Positions 21,785-33,797 of a stretch of DNA of 64,000 bases are shown in pieces. The stretch covers positions 15,780,913 to 15,844,912 of the forward strand of contig CM066915.1 in assembly GCA_033964015.1 (NCBI GenBank), in the 5' to 3' direction. This stretch comes from Scolanthus callimorphus (taxonomy: Eukaryota > Cnidaria > Anthozoa > Actiniaria > Edwardsiidae). Made by a program: the position numbers and the translations under genes. Below the pieces are notes generated by a model that was not told the origin of the DNA, made no database searches, and saw only the letters and a list, made by a program, of their open reading frames with translations. Each line of letters starts with the position of its first letter. The first letter of the stretch is position 1.

Positions 21785-23318
21785 TTTACGAGTCGTTTTA
21801 TTTGAATTCTCTTATCACAACTACGCTCTTAACTGAGACAAATGAGGAGATTAGAGGTTAGTAGATTAATAAAACAGTGAAATGAAACAGCCATTGTATA
21901 CTGGTTGGTATACAAGGGTCACAGAAAAGGAAAAAAATACGGAACAAGACAGATTCATGTGCGTGCCAAGCACAGAAAACATGAAAACATGGGATGAAAG
22001 AAAAGCAAAGAGAAACACGCCGACAAAGCAACCAGACAAAATCGTTCCGTACGGATCTGTAAGCAGTGAGCTGCGTGCAAACCAGAAAGAGTATGTAGTG
22101 CCAACGCAGCCGATTAATGAAGGCTGCTAAAAAAAAACAGTTAGCTCACATGAAAAATCATAGAGTACTGGCTGCCTTAAGGATGGTGCGAGCCAAGCAG
22201 TGAAACTCTTCTGGGATGTCAGCACACCATTTGGGAAACATGTTCGTTACCAATCTACCAGATGGAAAAAGAAACATAACCCATAAGGGGAATATCTTGA
22301 GTTCGAGTTTACAGCAATAACTTCCCAGGTGCGAGCCTAGCAGATAAGCGATCCAGAGAGAAGGTACGATATCCGCTCGACAAAAAGAAAACAAAGGGTA
22401 TGAGGTCCTTTTCAATAAAGCTGAACTGGGAGCCCACAAAAAAATGACGTGCACGCCAAGGCGAAAATGGACATACAAGTCCACTAGATGATAACTGAAA
22501 GGCCAACAGAAAGAAAAAAGGTTGAATGCTTTTAAACCAACCAACGAAACATCCTGGAAGTATTTGTTTACAAGTGTTTGTCTATTACACACAAAAGATT
22601 CAAAGGGGTTTAAATATGTTTAATTAACTACCCGGGATTTACCTCTTTATATTCCGAGTGTCAATGCTTTTAACCAAACCAAGGAAACACCTTGCACATA
22701 CTGTTTACAAGTCGTTTTATTTGAATTTGTTTATGCGAAATTACGCTCTTAACTGAGACAACAGAGGAGATTAGACGTTAGTAGATTAATAAAACGGTGA
22801 AATGAAACAGCCATTGTATACTGGTTGGTATACAAGGGTCACAGAAAAGAAAGAAGGAAAAAAATACGGAATATAACAAGACAGATTCATGTGCGTGCCA
22901 AGAACAGAAAACATGAAAACATGGGATGAAAGACAAACAAGGGGAAACACACCGTCAAAGCAACCAGAGAAAATCGTTCTGTACGGATCTGCAAGCAGTG
23001 AGCTGCGTACAAACCAGAAAGAGTATGTAGTGCCAACGCAGCGAGTAACGAAGGCTGCTAAAAACACAGTTGGCTCACTGGCTGTCTTAAGGCTTGTGCG
23101 AGCCAAGCGGTGAAACTCTTCTGGGATGTCAGCACTCGAGCACACCATTTGGGAAACATGTTCGTTACCAATCTACCAGATGGAAAAAGAAACATAACCC
23201 ATAAAGGGAATATCTTGAGTTCGAGTTTGCAGTAATAACTTCCCAGGAGCGAGCCTAGCAGATAAGCGATCCAGAGAAAAGGTACGATATCCGCCCGACA
23301 AAAAGGAAACAAAGGGTA

Positions 23319-23440
23319 TGATGTTCTTGTGGATTTACGGGAGAGATCAACTGGTTAGATTAATGGTAGTTCAGATCTGTTTATTAGGTTATTGTGACGT
23401 ACATATATGGTATTTTGATTGATGATTATATTTTCCGACA
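23319..23440 (-). repeat. 122-bp LTR (3' LTR of antisense retroelement), copy 1
   Basis: Read on the minus strand, the segment starts TGTCGGAAAATATAATC and ends ATCCACAAGAACATCA, giving the canonical TG...CA termini. A polypurine tract (CCCGGGAGGA, minus strand) sits immediately upstream at about 23441-23452, as expected for a 3' LTR. Array-unit homology stops exactly at the outer edge. Near-identical copies lie at 28568-28687 and 34881-35002. Confidence 0.7.
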
Positions 23441-23485
23441 TCCTCCCGGGCCAGCAAAGGTAATCTAAGTTAAGTTAAATCAAGG

Positions 23486-24000
23486 TTAGATTATCAGAAG
23501 TGTCAGTTTTTTACAATTTAGAAGTAGGTAAATCAAGCTGACTATAGTTGGTATGTAAATTCTCCCTGGTCTTGGGTGAGCAATCCAAAAGGTGTCAGCA
23601 ATTTTCATCCCCTTTAAATCATGTGGTAATTTGATGCGCTTCATGGTGGTTGGGAATGGAGGACAGATGAATGTTGTAACTAAAGCTGATAGGTTTAGTT
23701 GTTCTTTCCCCAATTCCAGGCGAATGGTCACTACCTCCAAAGATTCTCGCGTGCTTTCCGATGATCCAAACGTCGTGATATCTAAGCTTTCTCTTCCTGA
23801 TGAGTGTAGGTTTAGCTTGTCTTTGAGTTCCTGAGTGATGAATGTTCTGTGTGAGCCCGTATCGAATAATGCGCGGACTTGGGTTTGGTGGTTGGGTCCT
23901 TTGACATTGACGATTGCAGATGGCAAGGTGTATATAGCTTCAGAGTGGGCCATCCATGTTGTGCCTACGTACTCTGTGTTAGAGTCGATGGGATTGGGGT
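23486..24000 (-). pseudogene. Pao/BEL-like aspartic protease fragment, copy 1
   Basis: The minus-strand frame encodes a retropepsin. The blocks are SEAIYTLPSAIVNVKGPNHQ, VRALFDTGSHRTFITQEL (catalytic DTGS), ITTFGSSESTRESLEVV and LHDL-type tail KLPHDLKGMKIADTFWI. The DTGSHRTFI pattern followed by an ITTFG block matches the A17-type proteases of Pao/BEL elements. The frame runs into a stop shortly after the protease and the polypurine tract follows within about 45 bp. RT, RNase H and integrase are therefore absent, making this the end of an internally deleted, non-autonomous element. The upstream reading (ORF 23486-24139) continues into array-unit DNA and is not expected to be authentic protein. 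Confidence 0.7.
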
Positions 24001-24458
24001 TTTCGGTATACTGTTTACAAGTCGTTTTATTTGAACCCAAAAAGGGAATATCTTGAGTTCGAGTTTGCAGTAATAACTTCCCAGGTGCGAGGTTAGCAGA
24101 TAAGCGATCCAGAGAGAAGGTACGATATCCGCCCGACAAAAGAAAACAAAGGGTAGGAGGTCCTTTTCATTAAAGCTAAGCTGGGATCCCACAAAAAAAA
24201 GTGACGTGCACGCCAGGGCGAAAATGGACATTTGAGTCCACCAGATGAGAATTGAAAGGCCAACAGAAAGAAAAAAGGTTGAATGCTTTTGAACCAACCA
24301 ACGAAGCATCCTGGAAATATTTGTTTACAAATGTTTGTCTATTACACACAAAAGATTCAAAGGCGTTTAAATATGTTTAATTAACTACCAGGAATTTACC
24401 TCTATATATTCCGTTTGTCAATGCTTTTAACCAAACCAAGGAAACACCCTCCATAAAC

Positions 24459-27240
24459 TGTTTACAAGTCGTTTTATTTGAATTCTCTTATGCGAAACTA
24501 CGCACTTAACTGAGACAACAAAGGAGATTAAAGGTTAGTAGATTGATAAACAGTGAAATGAAACAGCCATTGTATACTGGTTAGTATAGAAGGGCCACAG
24601 AAAAGAAAGAAAGAAAAAAAAAGGAATATAACAAGACAGATTCATGTGCGTGCCAAGAACAGAACACATGAAAACATGGGATGAAAGACAAACAAAGGGA
24701 AACACGCGGTCAAAGCAACCAGACGAACTCGTTCTGTACGGATCTGTAAGCAGTGAGCTGCGTGCAAACCAAAAAGAGTAGGTAGTGCCAACACAGCCGA
24801 TTAATGAAGGCTGCTAAAAAAACAGTTAGCTCGCATGAAAAAATCATAGAGTACTGGCTGTCTTAAGGCTTGTGCGAGCCAAGCAGTGAAACTCTTGTGG
24901 GATATCAGTACACCATTTGGAAAACATGTTCGTTACCAATCTACCAGATGGAAAAAGAAACATAACCCATAAAGGGAATATCTTGAGTTCGAGTTTGCAG
25001 TAATAACTTCCCAGGTGCGAGCCTAGCAGATAAGCGATCCAGAGAAGGTACGATATCCGCCCGACAAAAAGAAAACTAAGGGTAGGAGGTCCTTTTCATT
25101 AAAGCTAAGCTGGGATCCCACAAAAAAAGTGACGTGCACGCCAGGGCGAAAATGGACATTTGAGTCCACCAGATGAGAATTGAAAGGCCAACAGGAAGAA
25201 AAAAGGTTGAATGCTTTTAAACCAACCAACGAAGCATCCTGGAAGTATTTGTTTACAAATGTTTGTCTATTACACACAAAAGATTCAAAGGCGTTTAAAT
25301 ATGTTTAATTAACTACCAGGGATTTACCTCTTTATATTCCGAGTGTCAATGCTTTTAACCAAACCAAGGAAACACCCTCCATATACTGTTTACAAGTCGT
25401 TTATTTGAATTCTCTTATGCGAAACTACGCTCTTAACTGAGACAACAGAGGAGATTAAAGGTTAGTAGATTTATAAAACAGTGAAATGAAACAGCCATTG
25501 TATACTGGTAAGTATAGAAGGGCCATAGAAGGAAAGAATGAAAAAAATACGAAATATAACAATACAGATTCATGTGCGTGCCAAGAACAGAACACATGAA
25601 AACATGGGATGAAAGACAAACAAAGGGAAACACGCGGTCAAAGCAACCAGACGAACTCGTTCTGTACGGATCTGTAAGCAGTGAGCTGCGTGCAAACCAA
25701 AAAGAGTAGGTAGTGCCAACGCAGCCGATTAATGAAGGCTGCTAAAAAAAAAACAGTTAGCTCGCATGAAAAAATCATATAGTACTGGCTGTCTTAAGGC
25801 TTGTGCGAGCCAGGCAGTGAAACTCTTGTGGGATATCAGTACACCATTTGGGAAACATGTTCGTTACCAATCTACCAGATGGAAAAAGAAACATAACCCA
25901 TAAGGGGAATATCTTGAGTTCGAGTTTGCAGTAATAACGTCCCAGGTGCGAGCCTAGCAGATAAGCGATCCAGAGAGAAGGTACGATATCCGCTCGACAA
26001 AAAGAAAACAAAGGGTATGAGGTCCTTTTCAATAAAGCTGAACTGGGAGCCCACAAAAAATGACGTGCACGCCAAGGCGAAAATGGACATACGAGTCCAC
26101 CAGATGATAATTGAAAGGCCAACAGGAAGAAAAAAGGTGAATGCTTTTAAACCAACCAACGAAACATCCTGGGAGTATATGTTTACTAGTGTTTGTCTAT
26201 TACCCACAAAAGATTCAAAGGCGTTTAAATATGTTTAATTAACTACCAGGGATTTACCTCTATATATTCCGTTTGTCAATGCTTTTAACCAAACCAAGGA
26301 AACACCCTCCATATACTGTTTACAAGTCGTTTTATTTGAATTCTCTTATGCGAAACTACGCACTTAACTGAGACAACAAAGGAGATTAAAGGTTAGTAGA
26401 TTGATAAACAGTGAAATGAAACAGCCATTGTATACTGGTTAGTATAGAAGGGCCACAGAAAAGAGCGAAAGAAAAAAATAGGAATATAACAAGACAGATT
26501 CATGTGCGTGCCAAGAACAGAACACATGAAAACATGGGATGAAAGACAAACAAAGGGAAACACGCGGTCAAAGAAACCAGACGAACTCGTTCTGTACGGA
26601 TCTGTAAGCAGTGAGCTGCGTGCAAACCAAAAAGAGTAGGTAGTGCCAACGCAGCCGATTAATGAAGGCTGCTAAAAAAACAGTTAGCTCGCATGAAAAA
26701 ATCATAGAGTACTGGCTGTCTTAAGGCTTGTGCGAGCCAGGCAGTGAAACTCTTGTGGGATATCAGTACACCATTTGGAAAACATGTTCGTTACCAATCT
26801 ACCAGATGGAAAAAGAAACATAACCATAAAGGGAATACCTTGAGTTCGAGTTTGCAGTAATAACTTCCCAGGTGCGAGCCTAGCAGATAAGCGATCCAGA
26901 GAAGGTACGATATCCGCCCGACAAAAAGAAAACAAAGGGTAGGAGGTCCTTTTCATTAAAGCTAAGCTGGGATCCCACAAAAAAAGTGACGTGCACGCCA
27001 GGGCGAAAATGGACATTTGAGTCCACCAGATGAGAATTGAAAGGCCAACAGGAAGAAAAAAGGTTGAATGCTTTGAACCAACCAACGAAGCATCCTGGAA
27101 GTATTTGTTTACAAATTTTGTCTATTACACACAAAGATTCAAAGGCGTTTAAATATGTTTAATTAACTACCAGGGATTTACCTCTTTATATTCCGAGTGT
27201 CAATGCTTTTAACCAAACCAAGGAAACACCCTCCATATAC
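24459..27240. repeat. Three consecutive full-length array units
   Basis: Units begin at 24459, 25386 and 26317. They differ by scattered substitutions and by length changes in A-runs and GAAA tracts. The region of TGTATACTGGTTGGTATACA, a small perfect palindrome in the oldest-looking units, is eroded here to TTAGTATAG. Minus-strand frames of 66-127 codons recur at equivalent positions but are broken differently in each unit, so they are not treated as genes. Confidence 0.8.
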
Positions 27241-27637
27241 TGTTTACAAGTCGTTTTATTTGAATTCTCTTATGCGAAACTACGCTCTTAACTGAGACAA
27301 CAAAGGAGATTAAAGGTTAGTAGATTGATAAACAGTGAAATGAAACAGCCATTGTATACTGGTTAGTATAGAAGGGCCACAGAAAAGAAAGAAAGAAAGA
27401 AAAAAAAGGAATATAACAAGACAGATTCGTGTGCGTGCCAAGAACAGAACACATGAAAACATGGATGAAGGACAAACAAAGGGAAACACGCGGTCAAAAC
27501 AACCAGACAAAATCGTTCTGTACGGATTTGTAAGCAGTGATCTGCGTGCAAACCAGAAAGAGTATGTAGTGCCAACGCAGCCGATTAATGAAGGCTGCTA
27601 AAAAAGACAGTTAGCTCACATGAAAAATCATGGAGTA

Positions 27638-28330
27638 TTGCACGGCGATTTAGACCCCAGCCTAATAGACCAGAAGCCCTTGCAAATTGCTGTGAGGCTC
27701 AATGTTCATAATACCCCCGAAAACAGAAAGATATCACAATTTTCTGCCACATTTAAATGATATAAAGGAAGTAAATCCTTGTTAGCCTCCCCAAAGAAAT
27801 AAAACGAGGCAAAAATATGGTATATTTTGTATGTACACCGGTCGTCATGCTTCGTTGCACCAGACTGCATTATAGTCCGTGAGGGAAAACACGCAAGCTT
27901 TCTAAAAATTGGAATTTCCTCCTCTAATAAAGTTCAATTGATACAGCTTCTTACCTAAATGTTTTGCAGACATTCATAACAGCAGCCTTCAACATTCAAG
28001 CCTTTTCAAACTGGCTTCAAAAGCCGTTCTTATTAGATTTAGTCCAGATCCCTTTCTACCGCACGATACCGCACTACTGGATCCCTTTGCGGAGATTCCA
28101 CAAAACTACCACAAAACATTATCGAAATACACCACGTTTGGTACCTACGGAAAGCTCAATAAATTCTCTATCGAACCCTGCCATTTTTAATAAGTTACTG
28201 TAAAACCAGCGCATGCTATTTGTGATCGAAACTGCTGAACGGGTTATTTATTAGCCAAATTTGAGAGATTTCGGCATGTAAAAGATCTCGCATTTCACAT
28301 AAGGTCACATAACGCCAAATCGCCGTGTTG
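27638..28330. mobile_element. 687-bp TIR element with 3-bp target duplication, inside an array unit
   Basis: The element is 27641-28327. It begins CACGGCGATTT and ends with the exact reverse complement AAATCGCCGTG. It is flanked by direct TTG repeats (27638-27640 and 28328-28330). The uninterrupted sequence in the unit at about 30096 (GAGTATTGGCTGTC) shows the pre-insertion state, confirming a clean 3-bp duplication. A CAC-starting TIR with a 3-bp duplication fits the CMC-type (CACTA/Mirage/Chapaev-related) group; Harbinger-like is less likely. Its only frame (27964-28203, 79 codons) shows no transposase, so it is non-autonomous. Confidence 0.85.
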
Positions 28331-28567
28331 GCTGTCTTAAGGCTTGTGCGAGCCCAGCAGTGAAACTCTTGTGGGATATCAGCACACCGGCACACCATTT
28401 GGGAAACATGTTCGTTACCAATCTACCAGATGGAAAAAGAAACATAACCCATAAGGGGAATATCTTGAGTTCGAGTTTGCAGTAATAACTTCCCAGGTGC
28501 GAGCCTAGCAGATAAGCGATCCAGAGAAAAGGTACGATATCCGCCCGACAAAAAAAAACAAAGGGTA

Positions 28568-28687
28568 TGATGTTTTGTGGATTTACGGGAGAGATCAACT
28601 GGTTAGATTAATGGTAGTTCAGATCTGTTTATTAGGTTATTGTGACGTACATATATGGTATTTTGATTGATGATATATTTTCCGACA
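28568..28687 (-). repeat. LTR of antisense retroelement, copy 2
   Basis: Same TG...CA structure and adjoining polypurine tract as the copy at 23319, with small deletions (TTTTG for TTCTTG, and one base in the ATTATATT region). Confidence 0.7.
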
Positions 28688-28721
28688 TCCTCCCGGGCCA
28701 GCAAAGGTAATCTAAGTTAAG

Positions 28722-29240
28722 TTAAATCAAAGTTAGATTATCAGAAGTGTCAGTTTTTTTACAATTTAGAAGTAGGTAAATCAAGCTGACTATAGTTGGT
28801 ATGTAAATTCTCCCTGGTCTTGGGTGAGCAATCCAAAAGGTGTCAGCAATTTTCATCCCCTTTAAATCACGTGGTAATTTGATGCGCTTCATGGTGGTTG
28901 GGAATGGAGGACAGATGAATGGTGTAACTAAAGCTGATAGGTTTAGTTGTTCTTTCCCCAATTCCAGACGAATGGTCACTACCTCCAAAGATTCTCGCGT
29001 GCTTTCCGATGATCCAAACGTCGTGATATCTAAGCATTCTCTTCCTGATGAGTGTAGGTTTAGCTTGTCTTTGAGTTCCTGAGTGATGAATGTTCTGTGT
29101 GAGCCCGTATCGAATAATGCGCGGACTTGGGTTTGGTGGTTGGGTCCTTTGACATTGACGATTGCAGATTGCAAGGTGTATATAGCTTCAGAGTGAGGCA
29201 TCCATGTTGTGCCTACGTACTCTGTGTTAGAGTCGACGGG
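28722..29240 (-). pseudogene. Pao/BEL-like aspartic protease fragment, copy 2
   Basis: Nearly identical to copy 1 (FDTGSHRTFITQEL retained), with substitutions such as Cys for Ser in the SGRE(C/S)LDITTF block and Pro for Thr in the FICPP region. Again no RT follows; the polypurine tract and LTR lie directly downstream on the minus strand. The open frame through this region (28722-29555) is longer than in copy 1, but only the protease part is recognisable. Confidence 0.7.
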
Positions 29241-29259
29241 ATTGGGGTTTTCGGTATAC

Positions 29260-31087
29260 TGTTTACAAGTCGTTTTATTTGAACCCATAAAGGGAATATC
29301 TTGAGTTCGAGTTTGCAGTAATAACTTCCCAGGTGCGAGCCTAGTAGATAAGCGATCCAGAGAAGGTACGATATCCGCCCGACAAAAAGAAAACAAAGGG
29401 TAGGAGGTCCTTTTCATTAAAGCTAAGCTGGGATCCCACAAAAAAAGTGACGTGCACGCCAGGGCGAAAATGGACATTTGAGTCCACCAGATGAGAATTG
29501 AAAGGCCAACAGGAAGAAAAAAGGTTGAATGCTTTTGAACCAACCAACGAAGCATCCTGGAAGTATTTGTTTACAAATTTTGTCTATTACACACAAAAGA
29601 TTCAAAGGCGTTTAAATATGTTTAATTAACTACCAGGGATTTACCTCTTTATATTCCGAGTGTCAATGCTTTTAACCAAACCAAGGAAACACCCTCCATA
29701 TACTGTTTACAAGTCGTTTTATTTGAATTCTCTTATGCGAAACTACGCTCTTAACTGAGACAACAAAGGAGATTAAAGGTTAGTAGATTGATAAACAGTG
29801 AAATGAAACAGCCATTGTATACTGGTTAGTATAGAAGGGCCACAGAAAAGAAAGAAAGAAAAAAAAAAGGAATATAACAAGACAGATTCGTGTGCGTGCC
29901 AAGAACAGAACACATGAAAACATGGGATGAAGGACAAACAAAGGGAAACACGCGGTCAAAACAACCAGACAAAATCGTTCTGTACGGATTTGTAAGCAGT
30001 GATCTGCGTGCAAACCAGAAAGAGTATGTAGTGCCAACGCAGCCGATTAATGAAGGCTGCTAAAAAAGACAGTTAGCTCACATGAAAAATCATGGAGTAT
30101 TGGCTGTCTTAAGGCTTGTGCGAGCCAAGCAGTGAAACTCTTGTGGGATATCAGCACACCAGCACACCATTTGGGAAACATGTTCGTTACCAATCTACCA
30201 GATGGAAAAAGAAACATAACCATAAGGGGAATATCTTGAGTTCGAGTTTGCAGTAATAACTTCCCAGGTGCGAGCCTAGCAGATAAGCGATCCAGAGAGA
30301 AGGTACGATATCCGCTCGACAAAAAGAAAACAAAGGGTATGAGGTCCTTTTCAATAAAGCTGAACTGGGAGCCCACAAAAAATGACGTGCACGCCAAGGC
30401 GAAAATGGACATACGAGTCCACCAGATGATAATGAAAGGCCAACAGGAAGAAAAAAGGTGAATGCTTTTAAACCAACCAACGAAACATCCTGGGAGTATA
30501 TGTTTACTAGTGTTTGTCTATTACCCACAAAAGATTCAAAGGCGTTTAAATATGTTTAATTAACTACCCGGGATGTACCTCTTTATATTCCGAGTGTCAA
30601 TGCTTTTAAACCAAACCAAGGAAACACCCTGCATATACTGTTTACATGTCGTTTTATTGGAATTATCTTATGCGCAACTACGCTCTTAACTGAGACAACA
30701 GGAGATTAGAAGTTAGTAGATTAATAAAACAGTGAAATGAAACAGCCATTGTATACTGGTTGGTATACAAGGGTCACAGAAAAGAAAGAAAGAAAAAAAT
30801 ACGAAATATAACAATACAGATTCATGTGCGTGCCAAGAACAGAACACATGAAAACATGGGATGAAAGACAAACAAAGGGAAACACGCGGTCAAAGCAACC
30901 AGACGAACTCGTTCTGTACGGATCTGTAAGCAGTGAGCTGCGTGCATAACAAAAAGAGTAGGTAGTGCCAACGCAGCCGATTAATGAAGGCTGCTATAAA
31001 AAAAAACAGTTAGCTCACATGAAAAAAATCATAGAGTACTGGCTGTCTTAAGGCTTGTGCGAGCCAAGCAGTGAAACTCTTGTGGGA
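29260..31087. repeat. Array units after copy 2 of the retroelement fragment
   Basis: The short unit runs 29260-29703 and the full unit 29704-30638. A unit beginning at 30639 is broken at 31087 by a LINE. The bases around 31070-31087 (AAACTCTTGTGGGA) resume at 33798 (TATCAGCACACC). Confidence 0.8.
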
Positions 31088-33599
31088 ACTCTTGAAAGGA
31101 ATTCTGTCGAAGGGTTGTGGCTGGAAATTGCTGTACCTAAGTCTAAATCATTTCTTGTTGGTAACTTCTACAGGCCCGACCGTACGTCTAAATATTACGA
31201 TAAAGACTTCATGGTTACATTGAATGACATCTTAGACACCGCTACTACCGAGGGCAAAGAACTGATTCTATGTGGCGATTTAAACTGTTGTTTCATGTCG
31301 GCTCATCGTAATAATACTGAATGTAAACAACTTAAGTCAATTTTCAAAGGTCTAAATATGAAACAGCTTATCGATAAGCCAACCAGAATCACTAAGGATT
31401 CTAAATCACTGATAGATCTGGTCGCCGTAAATTGCCCTCAGAACATACGATGTTCGGGAGTTGTGTCCACTCATCTTAGTGATCATGAGCTAGTTTACTG
31501 TGTACGCAAGATTAACTGGAAGAAAGCGCCAGCGCAAATCAAGACTTTCAGAAACTATGCTAATTATATTCCGAACGACTTTTGCAAGGATCTTAAAGGT
31601 GTTATACCGAGTACCATTTCTACTCCCAGTGGGCCAGGTGTGAGTGTTGATCAACTTTGGGCTCAGTTCAAGCGTGCATTTGTCACAGTGGCTGACCGTC
31701 ATGCGCCAGTGATACAAAAGCGTGTGCGGGGTGTGGAAAATTGTCCGTGGCTGAACAAAAGTATTAAATCAATTATGCGACAACGCGATTATTTCTTGAA
31801 AAAAGCGAGGATAACAAACCATTCGGAGGATTGGTCGAGTTATCGCTGTTTTCGCAATCGAGTGACGAGAGAAATTAAGAAGGCCAAAGCGGCATACAAT
31901 AGGAGATTGATGAGGACTGTGATGGCGATCATAGGGCATTTTGGAAGACGATGAAAAAGCTCCTGCCGGGGGAGAAGAAATCCGCCTCACCGAATATTTC
32001 CATTAATGGTCATGTTTCCTCCGATAAGCAATGCATAGCTAATGCTTTCAATACGTTCTTCGTCTCCGCAGCTACTTGCCTTATGGACACTCTTCGGTTT
32101 TCCTGTGCTCGTGAACACAGGGTACCCACACGCCAGTACCCTCCTTTCACGTTCGAAGAGGTTTCGGAAGGCTTTGTTCTATCTCAGTTGCGCAGCTTGA
32201 AAAGTGGAAGGCTGTGGGTTTGGATAACATTCCTGCCCGACTTTTAAAGGACGCAGCGAACATTGTAACCAAGCCTTTGACTGTCATCATTAACACGTCA
32301 CTGCGGTAAGGCCAGATTCCTAGTGATTGGAAATCCGCGCGAGTTGTTCCACTTTTCAAGAAAGGGAAGTCGGACGAAATGGACAACTATCGGCCCATTT
32401 CCATTCTACCCGTTCTATCTAAACTTCTGGAGCGTGCAGTGCATGTTCAGTTGTATGCCTATCTCCAGCGACACAAAATCTTGAGCCCGTATTAGTGCGG
32501 CTTTCGTAAATGCCACTCGACAGAATTCGCCGCTCTTAGTTTTGCCGGAACATAGATAAGGCCAACTAAATGGCGCTGTGTTCATCGATCTGCGGAAGGC
32601 TTTCGACAGGGTGGATCATGGTGTGCTGCTGGTGAAGTTGTCTGATCTGGGAATTACTGGGCATGAATTGAAATGGTTCACCGGTTATCTGTCAAACCGA
32701 ACCCAAGTCGTCGAGTTTCAAGGCGTATCTTCTAACCCTGAAGTTATCTCTGCCGGGGTACCTCAGGGGTTCCATTCTTGGGCCTTTGTTGTTCATACTA
32801 CACGTGAATGATTTACCGAATGTGACGTCTAAGTGTAACATCCTCATGTACGCTGATGATACAGTTCTGTATTGCTCGGGACCCCGAGCCTCATCTATTG
32901 AAAACAAACTAAATGCTGAATTGCATGAGATAGAACGCTGGCTTTCCGAAAATAGCCTGTTTCTGAATTCAACAAAGACTGAATCAATGCTTTTCGGGAC
33001 TGCCCAAAAAATTACAAATGCTGACTCTTTTAATATTTCTATCAATGGCAAGTGTATTAAGAGGGTTCACGAGTTTACATATCTCGGCGTAGTTTTGACG
33101 AGCGTCTTAGCTGGAACAGTCATGTAAGGAATGTATTATCAAAAGTAGGCAGCGTGTAGGCATGTTAGGTCGTCTTCGTGGCAATTTGACTACTCACAGT
33201 GCGAATGTTATCTATACGACTCTCATACGACCAATTTTAGATTACTGTGATAGTGTGTGGGGCTGCTGCGGTGAGGTGAATAGACAAAATCTCGAAAATA
33301 TACAGAAGCGCGCAGGTAGAATTGTAGCGCGAACCAGCCGCAGTTTCCCTGCTATGGAATCACTTAAATGGCCAACTCTAGTGGAAAGGCGCCAGAATCA
33401 TGTATTTAATCTTGCATTAAGGGGCGTTGCCCACAGTATTTTAAGAGTTATTTTCAGTTTAACAATGCCATATACGCGCGCACTACAAGGCAACGCAATT
33501 TGCTGCATTTCCCGGCTGTTAGGACTGAAGTTGCAAAAAGGTCTTTCTATTTTTATAGCTGTACCGTTTTTAATAAACTTTCTAAATAACTTTTTATAG
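31088..33599 (+). pseudogene. LINE endonuclease-RT ORF with multiple breaks
   Basis: The endonuclease part has LILCGDLNCC and RCSGVVSTHLSDHELVYC (catalytic SDHELV). RT blocks then appear in order: SDWKSARVVPLFKKGKSDEM, NYRPISILPVLSKLLERAV, FIDLRKAFDRVDHGVLL, ISAGVPQG, LMYADDTVLYC (catalytic YADD near 32850), LNSTKTESMLFG, and a C-terminal IYTTLIRPILDYCDSVWG block. The frame is broken near 31915, near 32210, at in-frame stops near 32308 and 32494, near 32550, near 32768 and near 33105-33160. At least seven lesions make it inactive as read. The order and the absence of RNase H fit the Jockey superfamily. Confidence 0.8.
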
Positions 33600-33797
33600 A
33601 TATAGATATATATACATATAGATTTTTAATCATATATAGTTTTATCAATTCATAATTATTATTACCTATTTATATATGTTTTATATTGTAGATGTTTATT
33701 AGTGCTCAGGGCTCCTATTGATAACAGGTTGTTTTATTCAATCTGAAAGGGCTACCCTGAGCCTTATAATTAATTTAAGGTTTCTGTTCTGTTCTGA
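31088..33797 (+). mobile_element. 5'-truncated Jockey/CR1-group LINE inserted in an array unit
   Basis: The insertion starts inside the endonuclease (NSVEGLWLEIAVP) and ends with a TTCTG microsatellite (TTTCTGTTCTGTTCTGA) instead of poly(A). This 3' end style is common in the CR1/L2/Jockey group. The flanking array sequence is continuous across the insertion; a GA shared at both edges hides any very short target duplication. The coding order is endonuclease, linker, RT, with no RNase H seen. Breaks are listed under the coding entry. Confidence 0.8.

Larger units (their letters stand above)
22702..24458. repeat. Higher-order segment 1 (unit plus retroelement fragment plus short unit)
   Basis: The unit runs from 22702 to about 23318. 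It is replaced by an LTR and protease fragment (23319-24009), and a short unit occupies 24010-24458. The short unit lacks about 630 bp relative to a full unit. Confidence 0.75.
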
